Shown: piece after piece, positions 29,984 through 38,480 of the stretch
How positions within the stretch are numbered: position 1 is the first letter of the stretch
Layout: each line of letters starts with the position of its first letter
Assembly: GCF_020179405.1 (NCBI RefSeq)
Contig: NZ_JAICBZ010000002.1
Coordinates: 62,001 to 126,000 of the forward strand
Length of the DNA stretch: 64,000 nucleotides
From: Xinfangfangia pollutisoli
Lineage (GTDB): Bacteria > Pseudomonadota > Alphaproteobacteria > Rhodobacterales > Rhodobacteraceae
Direction: 5' to 3'
Notes under the pieces: model-generated
What the model was told of the DNA's origin: nothing
Database searches by the model: none
Seen by the model: the letters and a program-made list of their open reading frames with translations, nothing else
Translations under genes and position numbers: made by a program

Positions 29984-31458
29984 GCCGGGAGGTCTTTCCT
30001 GAAAAGCGTGGCAAGGGCGCGGCGGTTGATCTTGCCGGTGGGTCCGCGGGGGATTTCGGGCAAGTGCCGGAAGGCGCGCGGGCATTTGTAGCGCGCCAGG
30101 CGTTCGGCGGCAAAGGCCTGGGCTGTGCTTTCCGGCAGAGCGGTGCCTGCATAGAAGCACGCGATGATGCGGATGCCGGGGCTGGGTTCGACCTCGGCCA
30201 CGGCCAGATCGGTGACGCCGGGCAGGCCGGACAGCGCCTGTTCCACCTCGCGCGGCGAGACGCGGACGCCGCCCGGGTTCATCATCTCATCGGCGCGGCC
30301 ATGGTAATGGATCGCGCCATCGGCATCCTGATGCACCATGTCTCCGGTGGCGAACCAGGGGCCGGACGGGGGCGGATGGCCGTCATAGGACAGCATCAGG
30401 CCGGGATCCCCGGTCGAGACCGCCAGCTGGCCGATCTCGCCCACCGGCAGGCTCTGGCCGGTTTCCGACAGAATGGCGATGTGCCGGCCGGGCTGCGGAT
30501 AGCCGGTGGCCCCATCCGGGGCCGTATGGTCGGGGCAGGAGGAGATGAAGGTCGAAATCTCGGACATGCCCAGCGCCTCATGCACTTCGGTGCCGGTCTG
30601 GGCGCGCCACGCGGCCCGCAGGGCGGCGGGCAGCGGCTCGCCCGCGGAAAGCACATGGCGCAGCCGGGGCAGGGGCGGCAGGCCCGCGCGCAACAGGCGG
30701 CGCAGCACGGTGGGAACGGTGGCCAGGATCGTCGCGTCATGGCGGCGCAACACCAGGGGCAGCTGCTCGATCTGCACCGAAGACGCGGGGATCAGCGCCG
30801 TGGCGCCCAGCGTCCAGGGATCCAGCAGGCCGGTGCCCATCGTATAGGTCCAGTTGAAGGCGCCGGCATGCAGCAGCCGGTCGGCCACGGTCAACCCTTC
30901 CCAGCCGCCATGCATCAGGGCGCGGGCAAGGATGGCGCGATGGGCATGGCGCACCGCAAGCGGCGTGCCCGACGTGCCCGAGGTGAAGACGACATAGCCT
31001 TCGCGCCCGGCATCGCCCAGATGCCAGTCGCAGGGCGGCTGCGCTTCCCAAAGCGCCAGGTCGGCCACCTGCGCCGCAGGCGCGGGCGGCAGGGCGATGC
31101 CCGGCGCCGACAGGACCAGACGGGGGCGTATGGCCGCCGACATCCGGGTGATCTCGGGCGCTGTCAGCAGGGGCGAGGTGGCAACCGGCACCAGACCCGC
31201 CGCGATGGCGCCCAGATAGGCGACCGGATAGGCGGGCGTATTGCCCAGACGCAACAGAATGCGGTCGCCGGGCTGCGCCCCCTGCGCCAGCATCCAGCTG
31301 CCCGCCCCGCGCACGGCGCCGATCAGCCTTGCATAGCTCCACCGTTCGGCCCCGGTCAGGCTGAGAACGGCAAGGGCAAGCTTGTCGGGCGTCGCGTGGC
31401 CTGCCGCCAGCACATGGGCGGCCAGGTTGAAGCGTGTCAGATCGGGCAGGGCGGACAT
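29980..31458 (-). CDS. AMP-dependent acyl/aryl-CoA synthetase (ANL family)
   Basis: This 492-residue adenylate-forming enzyme has the P-loop-like signature FTSGTSGTPLAVRH (about 168-181), the ALGMSE motif, the ATGDMV hinge-region block, and the C-terminal catalytic lysine (Lys476) in PTGKINRR. The layout matches benzoate/4-hydroxybenzoate-CoA or short-chain acyl-CoA ligases, but the acid cannot be predicted confidently. No carrier-protein domain is attached. The ATG at 31458 is preferred over a longer frame. It heads the overlapped trio with FrnE and the MFS exporter. Confidence 0.85.
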   Translation of the reverse strand: MSALPDLTRFNLAAHVLAAGHATPDKLALAVLSLTGAERWSYARLIGAVRGAGSWMLAQGAQPGDRILLRLGNTPAYPVAYLGAIAAGLVPVATSPLLTAPEITRMSAAIRPRLVLSAPGIALPPAPAAQVADLALWEAQPPCDWHLGDAGREGYVVFTSGTSGTPLAVRHAHRAILARALMHGGWEGLTVADRLLHAGAFNWTYTMGTGLLDPWTLGATALIPASSVQIEQLPLVLRRHDATILATVPTVLRRLLRAGLPPLPRLRHVLSAGEPLPAALRAAWRAQTGTEVHEALGMSEISTFISSCPDHTAPDGATGYPQPGRHIAILSETGQSLPVGEIGQLAVSTGDPGLMLSYDGHPPPSGPWFATGDMVHQDADGAIHYHGRADEMMNPGGVRVSPREVEQALSGLPGVTDLAVAEVEPSPGIRIIACFYAGTALPESTAQAFAAERLARYKCPRAFRHLPEIPRGPTGKINRRALATLFRKDLPA

Positions 31459-31584
31459 GCTGCCGGGATAGGCCCGCAGGGCCAGCGGTGCAAGAGACTG
31501 CTGGCGCGGTTGCACAAAACCCCGACGCGCGGTCGGGTCAGACGCCCGCCGCAGCAGCACCAATGCCACGCGGCGCGGGACGGA

Positions 31585-31704
31585 TCAGTTGAACCAGCCC
31601 TGCACGGTGCGCGCCCCGCCCGAGACATCGTCGCCCACGCCGGCCACGGTGTTGCAACCCGAAAGCGCGGCCAGCGCCGCGAGTACAAGAGCCAGTTTTT
31701 TCAT
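31585..31704 (-). CDS. entericidin A/B-like small lipoprotein
   Basis: This 39-residue gene reads MKKLALVLAALAALSGCNTV at the start, with a lipobox ending at Cys17, followed by AGVGDDVSGGARTVQGW. The size, lipobox and GxGxD(V/I)xxGG pattern match entericidin A/B-family lipoproteins, which in enterobacteria act as a toxin/antidote pair under stress. Only one member is seen here. It lies between the binding-protein gene and the ligase gene on the same strand. Its role in this organism is not known. Confidence 0.85.
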   Translation of the reverse strand: MKKLALVLAALAALSGCNTVAGVGDDVSGGARTVQGWFN

Positions 31705-31753
31705 CTGCTTGCCCGTCTTCTTCTTGCCTGTCGTTTCTGCATCGATCGGGCGG

Positions 31754-33589
31754 TCATTCTTCGTACCACCACAGGGCGGGAAGATAGGACGTCCCGAAGT
31801 CTCCGTAAAGCTGTACCGTTTCGGGATGCTTCAACTCTCGCCGATGCAGGATCATGTTCTTGTTCGCATACCAGAACGGCACGACATAGCGCCCCGCCGT
31901 CAGCGCCCGGTCCAGCCCCTGGACGGCGGCGGCGAAGGCGTCGGGCGTCTGGGCCGCCAGCATCGCCGCGATCATCGCGTCGACCGCCGGATCCTTGATC
32001 CCCATCCAGTTGCGCGAGCCTTCGGTATCGGCCGCGGCCGCGCCCCAGTACAGCGCCTGTTCATTGCCCGGCGACAGCGAAAGGGTGCGCAGGATATAGG
32101 TCATGTCGAAGTCGAAAGCGTCGGTGCGTTGCTTCATCTGGGCGGAATCCAGCATGGTGACGCGGGCATCCACCCCCAGCGCCTTCAGCGATTCCACATA
32201 GATCGCGGTGGTCGCGGCGGCTTCGTCCTGGCCCACGGTCAAGAGAATGTCGAAGCGCAGCGTCTGGCCCGCGGCATTGCGCTGCAGACCATCGGCCCCG
32301 GGCGTCCAGCCGGCTTCCTCCAGCAGGGCCAGCGCCGTGCGCAGGCTTTTGCGGCTGACGGGGCGGGCGGCATCGCCGTCGGGCAGGGCATAGCCCTCGA
32401 TCGCGCCGGGGGGCAGGCTGTCCTTGAAGGGGGTCAGCAGATCCAGCACCGCGCCCTCGGCCGGGGCGCCCGGGGTCAGGCCGAAGGTGCTGTTCGAGAA
32501 ATAGGACTGGATCCGCGGCGCGGCGCCGCCGGTGATGGTCTGGTTGATATAGGGGAAGTTGAAGGCCTGGATCATCGCCTCGCGCACCCGCCAGTCGGCA
32601 AAGACCGGCTTTCTGGTGTTCATGGCCAGTCCGATGATCCCCGAGGGCCGCTTGTGCGGCACTTCAAGCCGGATCATGTCGCCCTTCTGCACGGCGGGAA
32701 AATCGTAGCGGCTGGCCCATTTGGCCAGATTGTCCTCGCGATAGGCGGTGATCTCGCCGGCGCGGACGGATTCGAAGATCGCCACCGTATTGGCGAAGTA
32801 ATCGTAACGGATCGTATCCAGGTTCCACTGGCCCCGGTTCACCGGCAGGTCCTTGCCCCACCAGTCGGGATTGCGCCGATAGGAGATCGACACGCCGGGC
32901 GTCACCTTGTCGATGACATAGGGCCCCGAGCCGGTCAGCGGCGTCAGGCTGGGCGTCTCGAACGCCTTGCCGTCGAAATCGGCCTTCTTCAGCACCGGCC
33001 GCAGGCCCAGGATCAGCGGCAGCTCGCGGTCTTCGGTGTTGAAGGTGAAGCGGACCGAGCGCGGGCCGGTCTGTTCGGACTTCGCGACCTTCTTCCAGGC
33101 CGCCAGATAGCGCGGATTGCCCTGGGTGCCGAGCGTTTCGAAGGACCAGATCACATCCTCGACCGTGACGGGCGTGCCGTCCGAGAATCGCGCGCCCTCA
33201 CGCAGGGTAAATTCCACGTAACTGCGCGCCGAATCCGTCTCGACCGATTCGGCCAGCAGGCCGTAAAGGCTGAAGGGTTCGTCATGGTTGCGCGCCATAA
33301 GCGTCTCGAATGTATAGGGGGTGATCCCCTCGGCGGGGGTGCCGGCGGTGATGAACGGGTTCACCGAATCGAAGCTGCCCGACATCGACAGGATGACCCC
33401 GCCGCCCTTCGGCGCATCGGGGTTGGCCTGGGGCAAAGACACAAAATCCGGGGGAAGGGCGGGTTCGCCATACATAGCTATGCCATGCTGCGGCTCTGCC
33501 CACGCGGTTTGCGCGATGAAACCCAGCGCCAGGCCCGTGATCCAGCCGTTGAGCCGCGCGAAAAACATCTGTCGCATTTTGGAAACCAT
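31754..33589 (-). CDS. YejA-like family 5 peptide ABC substrate-binding protein
   Basis: This 611-residue protein is an extracellular solute-binding protein of family 5 (peptide, nickel or opine type), closest by eye to YejA, which binds oligopeptides and microcin C. It has a signal peptide (hydrophobic about 14-28, cleavage near TAWA), then HGIAMYGEPALPPDF and ANPDAPKGGGV, the usual YejA-like mature start. SDGTPVTVEDVIWSFE is the classic family-5 block. No permease or ATPase gene lies beside it, so it must use a transporter encoded elsewhere or one that has been lost. A probable small RNA gene lies divergently upstream. Confidence 0.87.
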   Translation of the reverse strand: MVSKMRQMFFARLNGWITGLALGFIAQTAWAEPQHGIAMYGEPALPPDFVSLPQANPDAPKGGGVILSMSGSFDSVNPFITAGTPAEGITPYTFETLMARNHDEPFSLYGLLAESVETDSARSYVEFTLREGARFSDGTPVTVEDVIWSFETLGTQGNPRYLAAWKKVAKSEQTGPRSVRFTFNTEDRELPLILGLRPVLKKADFDGKAFETPSLTPLTGSGPYVIDKVTPGVSISYRRNPDWWGKDLPVNRGQWNLDTIRYDYFANTVAIFESVRAGEITAYREDNLAKWASRYDFPAVQKGDMIRLEVPHKRPSGIIGLAMNTRKPVFADWRVREAMIQAFNFPYINQTITGGAAPRIQSYFSNSTFGLTPGAPAEGAVLDLLTPFKDSLPPGAIEGYALPDGDAARPVSRKSLRTALALLEEAGWTPGADGLQRNAAGQTLRFDILLTVGQDEAAATTAIYVESLKALGVDARVTMLDSAQMKQRTDAFDFDMTYILRTLSLSPGNEQALYWGAAAADTEGSRNWMGIKDPAVDAMIAAMLAAQTPDAFAAAVQGLDRALTAGRYVVPFWYANKNMILHRRELKHPETVQLYGDFGTSYLPALWWYEE

Positions 33590-33654
33590 CCCCGTTCCGG
33601 CCGCTTCTTCGGGGCCAGAGTAAAGCCGGGGGTGAGGCTTTTCAAACTTTTAGC

Positions 33655-33683
33655 TTGGCCATCCCGCGAGACCGGATTATATA
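33655..33683 (+). promoter_or_regulatory. sigma70-like promoter of a putative small RNA
   Basis: TTGGCC (33655-33660) and TATATA (33678-33683) are separated by exactly 17 bases. The predicted start is near 33690. No open reading frame follows before the terminator at 33737, so the promoter seems to serve a short non-coding transcript. Confidence 0.6.
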
Positions 33684-33689
33684 GAGCTT

Positions 33690-33764
33690 ACTGCTCGATA
33701 GGTTTCTTGCCTGTATGAAACCTGCCTCAACGACTTAACGCCGGCCTTGCGCCGGCGTTTTTTT
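33690..33764 (+). ncRNA. putative trans-acting small RNA, about 75 nt
   Basis: The segment starts 7 bases after a good -10 box and ends in a strong rho-independent terminator. It contains a second perfect hairpin, AGGTTTC/GAAACCT at 33700-33723 with a 10-base loop. Between the hairpins is a single-stranded stretch (GCCTCAACGACTT). This promoter-hairpin-linker-terminator architecture is typical of Hfq-dependent small RNAs, and hfq is present in this window. I do not recognise the family. It lies between the divergent binding-protein gene and bdhA. Confidence 0.6.
33737..33764 (+). terminator. rho-independent terminator of the putative small RNA
   Basis: A perfect 9-bp stem, AACGCCGGC (33737-33745) with GCCGGCGTT (33751-33759), encloses a 5-base loop and runs into an unbroken T-tract to 33764. 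No protein gene lies upstream on this strand, so its natural client is the short RNA. Confidence 0.85.
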
Positions 33765-33845
33765 CATTTCCGCTCTTCCCGATGTGACGTGCGTTTCGCA
33801 GGCGCGGCGTATAGGTTGGCGGCAGCGCAGCATCAGGAGGCAGCG

Positions 33846-34619
33846 ATGGAACTGACGGGCAAGCGGGCGGTGGTCACCGGGTCGAATTCCGGCATCGGGC
33901 TGGGCGTGGCCGAGGAACTGGCCAAGGCGGGCGCCGAGGTGGTGCTGAACAGTTTCACCGACCGGCCCGAGGATCACCAACTGGCCGAGGATCTGGCCGG
34001 CAAATACGGCGTGAAGGTGACCTATATTCAGGCCGACATGTCGAAGGGCCAGGAGTGCCGCGCCCTGATCGAGAAGGCCGGCGGCTGCGACATCCTGGTG
34101 AACAATGCCGGGATCCAGCATGTGGCGCCGATCGAGCAGTTTCCGGTCGAGCAATGGGATCGGATCATCGCGATCAACCTGAATTCCGCCTTCCACACCA
34201 TCGCCGCAGCGCTTCCGGGCATGCGCGCCAAGGGCTGGGGCAGGGTGGTCAACATTGCCTCGGCACATGGGCTGACCGCCTCGCCGTTCAAATCGGCCTA
34301 TGTCTCGGCCAAGCACGGCATCGTCGGGCTGACCAAGACCGTGGGGCTTGAGACCGCGGGCCAGGGCATCACCTGCAACGCGATCTGCCCGGGCTATGTG
34401 CTGACCCCCCTGGTCGAGGCGCAGATCCCCGACCAGATGAAGGCGCATAACATGGACCGCGAAACGGTGATCCGCGAGGTCATGCTGGACCGCCAGCCCT
34501 CGCGCCAGTTTGCCACCACCGAACAGATCGGCGGCACGGCGGTCTGGCTGTGTTCGGCCTATGCCGATCAGGTGACCGGGACGACGATCTCGGTCGATGG
34601 CGGCTGGACGGCGATGTGA
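33846..34619 (+). CDS. bdhA: D-3-hydroxybutyrate dehydrogenase
   Basis: This enzyme interconverts 3-hydroxybutyrate and acetoacetate with NAD in polyhydroxybutyrate turnover. It is a classical short-chain dehydrogenase of 257 residues with the cofactor loop TGSNSGIG (11-18), the NNAG motif (86-89), and the catalytic Ser139, Tyr152 and Lys156 (YVSAK). The blocks HGLTASPFKSAYVSAKHG and TISVDGGWTAM are typical of the PHB-cycle enzyme. AGGAGG stands just ahead of the ATG at 33846. It is followed 10 bases later by a patatin gene. Confidence 0.92.
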   Translation: MELTGKRAVVTGSNSGIGLGVAEELAKAGAEVVLNSFTDRPEDHQLAEDLAGKYGVKVTYIQADMSKGQECRALIEKAGGCDILVNNAGIQHVAPIEQFPVEQWDRIIAINLNSAFHTIAAALPGMRAKGWGRVVNIASAHGLTASPFKSAYVSAKHGIVGLTKTVGLETAGQGITCNAICPGYVLTPLVEAQIPDQMKAHNMDRETVIREVMLDRQPSRQFATTEQIGGTAVWLCSAYADQVTGTTISVDGGWTAM

Positions 34620-34629
34620 GGCCGCGCGG

Positions 34630-35643
34630 GTGATCCGACTTTCGCTGGCCCTGCAGGGTGGGGGCGCGCATGGCGCCTTCACCTGGGGCGTGCTGGACCG
34701 TCTTCTGGAAGAGGACGACCTGGAAATCGCCGCGATCAGCGGCACCTCGGCCGGGGCGCTGAACGGGGCGGCGCTGAAGGCCGGGCTGGTGGCCGGCGGG
34801 CGGCAGGCCGCGCGCAAGCGGCTGCGCGACCTGTGGGAAGAGATCGGCGATATCGGCGATTTCCGCAGCTATGCCTGGATCCAGCCATGGCTGCCGGCGC
34901 TGCGCTTCTGGCAGGAAGCGGCCGACCGCATGCTGCCGATCAGCCCGCAGGGCCTGATGGCGCAATTCTATTCGCCCTATACGCTGGGCGGGGCCTGGTC
35001 CAATCCGCTGGAGCCGATCGTGGCGGAACTGGATTTCAGCCAGGTCTGCGCCGAGGAAGGCCCGGCGCTGTTCATCGGCGCCACCAATGTGCGCACCGGA
35101 AAGGTGCATGTCTTCGCGGGCCAGAAGATCACGCCGCAGGCGCTGCTGGCCTCGGCCTGTATCCCGACCGTGTTCCAGGCGGTCGAGATCGACGGCGAAA
35201 GCTATTGGGATGGCGGGTTCACCGGCAACCCCTCGCTTTGGCCGCTTTACGGCGCGGGCCTGCCCGAGGATCTGCTGATCGTGCAGGTCAACCCGCTGTA
35301 TCGCGAGCATATTCCCGACACGCCGCTGGAAATTCAGAACCGGGTCAACGAGATCAGCTTCAACGCCTCGCTGATGAGCGAACTGCGCTCGATCGCCTTC
35401 GTCAAGCGGCTGATCGCCGAGGGACGGCTGCAGCCGGGGCAGATGAAGGATGTGCGGGTGCATATGATCGCCGAGGACGGGCTGCTGAACACGCTGTCGG
35501 CGACCTCGAAGCTGCAGCCCTCGGGCAATCTGGTGCGGCGGCTGTGCGAGGATGGGCGCGGTGCGGCCGAGCGGTTCCTGCAGCGCAACCGCGACAAGCT
35601 GGGCGTCAGCCATTCGGTCGACCTGCACGCGTTGTTCGGCTAG
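34630..35643 (+). CDS. patatin-like phospholipase/esterase
   Basis: This 337-residue hydrolase has the patatin catalytic dyad: nucleophile Ser40 in SGTSAG and Asp194 in WDGG, with the oxyanion glycine loop QGGGAHGAF (9-17). No signal peptide or membrane segment is visible, so it is probably cytoplasmic. The GTG at 34630 places the glycine loop at the usual position; an in-frame ATG at 34597 overlaps bdhA. Tight linkage to bdhA suggests a role in polyhydroxybutyrate or acyl-ester mobilisation, because some intracellular PHB-granule hydrolases are patatin-like; this is inference. Confidence 0.88.
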   Translation: MIRLSLALQGGGAHGAFTWGVLDRLLEEDDLEIAAISGTSAGALNGAALKAGLVAGGRQAARKRLRDLWEEIGDIGDFRSYAWIQPWLPALRFWQEAADRMLPISPQGLMAQFYSPYTLGGAWSNPLEPIVAELDFSQVCAEEGPALFIGATNVRTGKVHVFAGQKITPQALLASACIPTVFQAVEIDGESYWDGGFTGNPSLWPLYGAGLPEDLLIVQVNPLYREHIPDTPLEIQNRVNEISFNASLMSELRSIAFVKRLIAEGRLQPGQMKDVRVHMIAEDGLLNTLSATSKLQPSGNLVRRLCEDGRGAAERFLQRNRDKLGVSHSVDLHALFG

Positions 35644-35645
35644 GG

Positions 35646-35674
35646 AGCCCGATTTTTCGTCGAAAAATCGGGCT
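35646..35674. terminator. bidirectional terminator between patatin and DUF502 genes
   Basis: AGCCCGATTTTTCG (35646-35659) and CGAAAAATCGGGCT (35661-35674) form a perfect 14-bp inverted repeat around one central base. It sits 3 bases after the patatin stop and 7 bases from the end of the convergent DUF502 gene. T-runs lie inside the stem rather than after it, so termination efficiency is uncertain. Confidence 0.6.
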
Positions 35675-35681
35675 CTTCGCC

Positions 35682-36362
35682 CTAACGCGGCTCTTTCATC
35701 TGCGGATAGACCAGCCCGCCCGACACGATCAGCTTGGCCGCATCGTCGATGCCCACATCGGTCAGGATCACCAGTTCCGAAGTGGGCACGAACAGCAGGA
35801 TCCCCGAGGTGAAGGGCGTCAGCCCAACGAAGACCGCCGAATAATCGCGCCCCTTCGCAGCCAGCTTCTCGGCCAGTTCGCCCTTGGGCCGGGTCGAGAT
35901 GAAGCCAAGCGCCCAGCTGCCTTCCTGCGGAAACTGCACCAGGCAGGCCTGATCGAAGCTTTGTTCCTTCTTGTTGAAGAAGGTCTCGGCCACCTGCTTG
36001 ATCGCGCCATAGACCGAGCGGACGATCGGCATCCGGTCGACCACATCCTCGGCGCGGCGGATGACCGAACGGCCGATCAGCCCCTTGGCCATCCAGCCGA
36101 CCAGGATCGTGGCGACCAGGAACACCAGCACGCCCACGCCGCGCACTGGGAATTCATAATCCGGCCCGAACCAGTCGCGGATCAGCGCATCGGGCTTGTA
36201 GGGCCCCGGGATCAGCGGCAGCACCCAGCCGTCGATCCAGCCGATCACCGCCCAGACGAAATAGATCGTCAGCCCGACGGGCAGAACGACGACCAGGCCG
36301 GTCAGAAAACTGGCACGCAGGCCCGCCAGAAAGCCGCGGCGGGGGTGGGCGGGTTCGGTCAT
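35682..36362 (-). CDS. DUF502 family membrane protein
   Basis: This 226-residue protein belongs to the DUF502 family. It has two hydrophobic segments (about 15-42 and 76-92), followed by a soluble domain with the conserved blocks DRMPIVRSVYGAIKQV and VFVGLTPFTSGILLFVP. The family is widespread in bacteria and related to a plant membrane protein (LCV-like); its biochemical function is not established. It is monocistronic here, ending at the shared terminator. Confidence 0.88.
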   Translation of the reverse strand: MTEPAHPRRGFLAGLRASFLTGLVVVLPVGLTIYFVWAVIGWIDGWVLPLIPGPYKPDALIRDWFGPDYEFPVRGVGVLVFLVATILVGWMAKGLIGRSVIRRAEDVVDRMPIVRSVYGAIKQVAETFFNKKEQSFDQACLVQFPQEGSWALGFISTRPKGELAEKLAAKGRDYSAVFVGLTPFTSGILLFVPTSELVILTDVGIDDAAKLIVSGGLVYPQMKEPR

Positions 36363-36441
36363 CTTGTCTCCCTCATTCGGGGAGTATCTAGGAACGCCCC
36401 TGCCGCAGGCGCAATGGGCGCACCGGAAATGGCCCGAGATT

Positions 36442-37356
36442 TCACGGCAGTTTCACCAACTCGCAGGCGATTTGGGCAGTAAGACGGGCATTGTTCAGCA
36501 CCAGCGCGATGTTCGAGGCCAGCGAGCGGCCCTCGGTCAACTCGAAGATGCGCTGCAGCAGGAAGGGCGTCACCGCCTTGGCCGAAATGCCCTGCGCCTC
36601 GGCTTCGGCCAGGGCGGCTTCGATATGCGGCGTGATCTCGGCCGAGGGGATTTCGGCCTCAACCGGGATCGGATTGGCGACCAGCTGGCCGCCCGGCAGG
36701 CCCAGGGCCGCGCGCATCCGATGCGCGGCCGCGATCTGGGCCGGCCGGTCCATCCGCAGCGGCGCCTTCATCCCGGACGAGCGCGACCAGAAGGCGGGGA
36801 AATCGTCTTGCCCGAAGGCAATGACCGGCACGCCCTGGGTTTCCAGCACTTCCAGCGTCTTGGGCAGGTCGAGAATCGCCTTGGCGCCGGCGCAGACGAC
36901 AGTGACCGGGGTCTGCGCCAGTTCCATCAGATCGGCCGAGATGTCGAAGTTCAGCTCGGCGCCGCGATGCACCCCGCCGATGCCGCCGGTGGCGAAAGTC
37001 TCGATCCCGGCCAGCCGCGCGCAGATCATCGTCGCGGCAACCGTGGTGGCGCCGGTGCCGCCGGTGGCCAGACAGGCCGCCAGATCGGCGCGCGACAGTT
37101 TCGCCACGCCCTGCGCCTGGCCCAGCGTGTCCAGCTGGGCCGAGGTCAGCCCGGCATGGATGCGCCCGTCCAGGATCGCCATGGTCGCGGGCACCGCGCC
37201 GCCGGCGCGCACCGCATCCTCGACCGCGCGGGCGGTCTGGACATTCTGCGGAAAGGGCATGCCATGGGTGATGATGGTCGATTCCAGCGCCACCAGCGGC
37301 GCGCCGCTTGCGCGGGCCTGGGCGACTTCGGGCGAGAAGGTCAGGGGAAGGGTCAC
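36442..37356 (-). CDS. psuG: pseudouridine-5'-phosphate glycosidase
   Basis: PsuG reversibly cleaves pseudouridine 5'-phosphate to uracil and ribose 5-phosphate. The 304-residue enzyme has the family blocks VALESTIITHGMPFPQN (22-38), the GGTGATTVAATM segment, FATGGIGGVHRG and the C-terminal NNARLTAQIA. The start is a GTG at 37356 that overlaps the TGA of the upstream kinase gene (GTGA). Together with that kinase it forms a complete pseudouridine salvage pair. Confidence 0.94.
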   Translation of the reverse strand: MTLPLTFSPEVAQARASGAPLVALESTIITHGMPFPQNVQTARAVEDAVRAGGAVPATMAILDGRIHAGLTSAQLDTLGQAQGVAKLSRADLAACLATGGTGATTVAATMICARLAGIETFATGGIGGVHRGAELNFDISADLMELAQTPVTVVCAGAKAILDLPKTLEVLETQGVPVIAFGQDDFPAFWSRSSGMKAPLRMDRPAQIAAAHRMRAALGLPGGQLVANPIPVEAEIPSAEITPHIEAALAEAEAQGISAKAVTPFLLQRIFELTEGRSLASNIALVLNNARLTAQIACELVKLP

Positions 37357-38243
37357 GAGCCGATTTCTCCGGATACATAGGCCGCCGCAGCGGCAAGGGC
37401 AGCGTCAAGCGCGGCGCGGCGGGACTGGCCCTCGCGCTCGGCCACGATATGGGCGGCCATGAACGTGTCGCCCGCGCCGGTGACGCGGGTGACCAGAACG
37501 GAAGGCGGGCAACCTTCGATTACACCCTGGCCGGCCTGGCCCTCGGCGGCAGGCTTGCCGCCCTGGGTTACCAGAACGCGGGCCGCGCCCCGGGCCAGCA
37601 GCGCCTCGGCCGCGGCGGTGGCGGTGCTGGCGCCGGCCTTGGACAGGATGTTCGCCTCTTCGAGGTTCACGTAGAACGTGGCCCTGGGATGGGCCAGAAG
37701 CGGCCGCAGCCGCTCGGCCTTGCCGGGGCTGGCGGGCGCCACGCGCAGATCGGCGGCGGCGAACAGCGGCGAGACGGCAATCTCGGCCAGAAGCTGTTCG
37801 GTCAAATTGCCATCCAGCGCGATCGGCCCCGCCCAGGGCGTCGCGGCGCTGCCCAGCCGGCCATCGGCCAGGGGTCGCAGCACCTTGTCGCCGGCCGCTT
37901 CCAGCGAATGCGCATCGGCAATGGCCGCAATCAGCCCGTTCGCGCCTTCGACCGCCATATAGCGGTCGGTGGGCAGATCCTCGGACCGATAGGCATAGGC
38001 GATGTCCAGCCCCAGCCGGGCGCAGGCGGCGGCCAGCTCGTCCCCTTCGGGATCGCGGCCGATGGCGGTCAGCACCGCGGGGCGCAGCCCGAAGCGGGCC
38101 AGCGTCATCGCGATGTTCATCGCAACGCCGCCCGGCAGGCGGGTGATCCGGCCCGGCACGTCCGAGCCAAGCCTGAGGACCGCAGGGCTGCGGCCGATGA
38201 TGTCCCACAGGACCGAACCGATGCAAAGGATGTCGGGTGCCAT
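37353..38243 (-). CDS. psuK: PfkB-family kinase, probable pseudouridine kinase
   Basis: This 296-residue ribokinase-fold protein has an N-terminal PfkB start (ILCIGSVLWDIIG), the LPGGVAMNIAMTLARFG substrate-side block, and the C-terminal anion-hole/catalytic motif VTGAGDTFMAA. Overlap with psuG by 4 bases makes pseudouridine the likely substrate, phosphorylated to pseudouridine 5'-phosphate. The specific name therefore rests on context; the PfkB family itself is certain. It is divergent from rpsB. Confidence 0.88.
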   Translation of the reverse strand: MAPDILCIGSVLWDIIGRSPAVLRLGSDVPGRITRLPGGVAMNIAMTLARFGLRPAVLTAIGRDPEGDELAAACARLGLDIAYAYRSEDLPTDRYMAVEGANGLIAAIADAHSLEAAGDKVLRPLADGRLGSAATPWAGPIALDGNLTEQLLAEIAVSPLFAAADLRVAPASPGKAERLRPLLAHPRATFYVNLEEANILSKAGASTATAAAEALLARGAARVLVTQGGKPAAEGQAGQGVIEGCPPSVLVTRVTGAGDTFMAAHIVAEREGQSRRAALDAALAAAAAYVSGEIGS

Positions 38244-38334
38244 GCCGGCTTCATCGCCCAAGCCCGGGCGCTGTGCAAGCCGATGCATCGGCGGCCTTTC
38301 GCAGGCGTATTTCAGGCGGATATGACGGGCGGCC

Positions 38335-38363
38335 TTGCCAGCGGGGCAGGGCGGCTGTATATG
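38335..38363 (+). promoter_or_regulatory. promoter of rpsB-tsf
   Basis: TTGCCA (38335-38340), a 17-base spacer and TATATG (38358-38363) fit a strong sigma70 promoter. The start would lie near 38370, leaving a leader of about 110 bases before rpsB that could hold autoregulatory structure. Confidence 0.6.
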
Positions 38364-38480
38364 CGCGCCACTTCACAGGCTGGGTGAGGGCCAATGCGGG
38401 GAGAAATCCCGTGCTGGTCCGCCGGTTGGGGGCAACCCTGAGACACCCTGCCGAGGCGCAAACCGGAAAGGAATTTGGAC

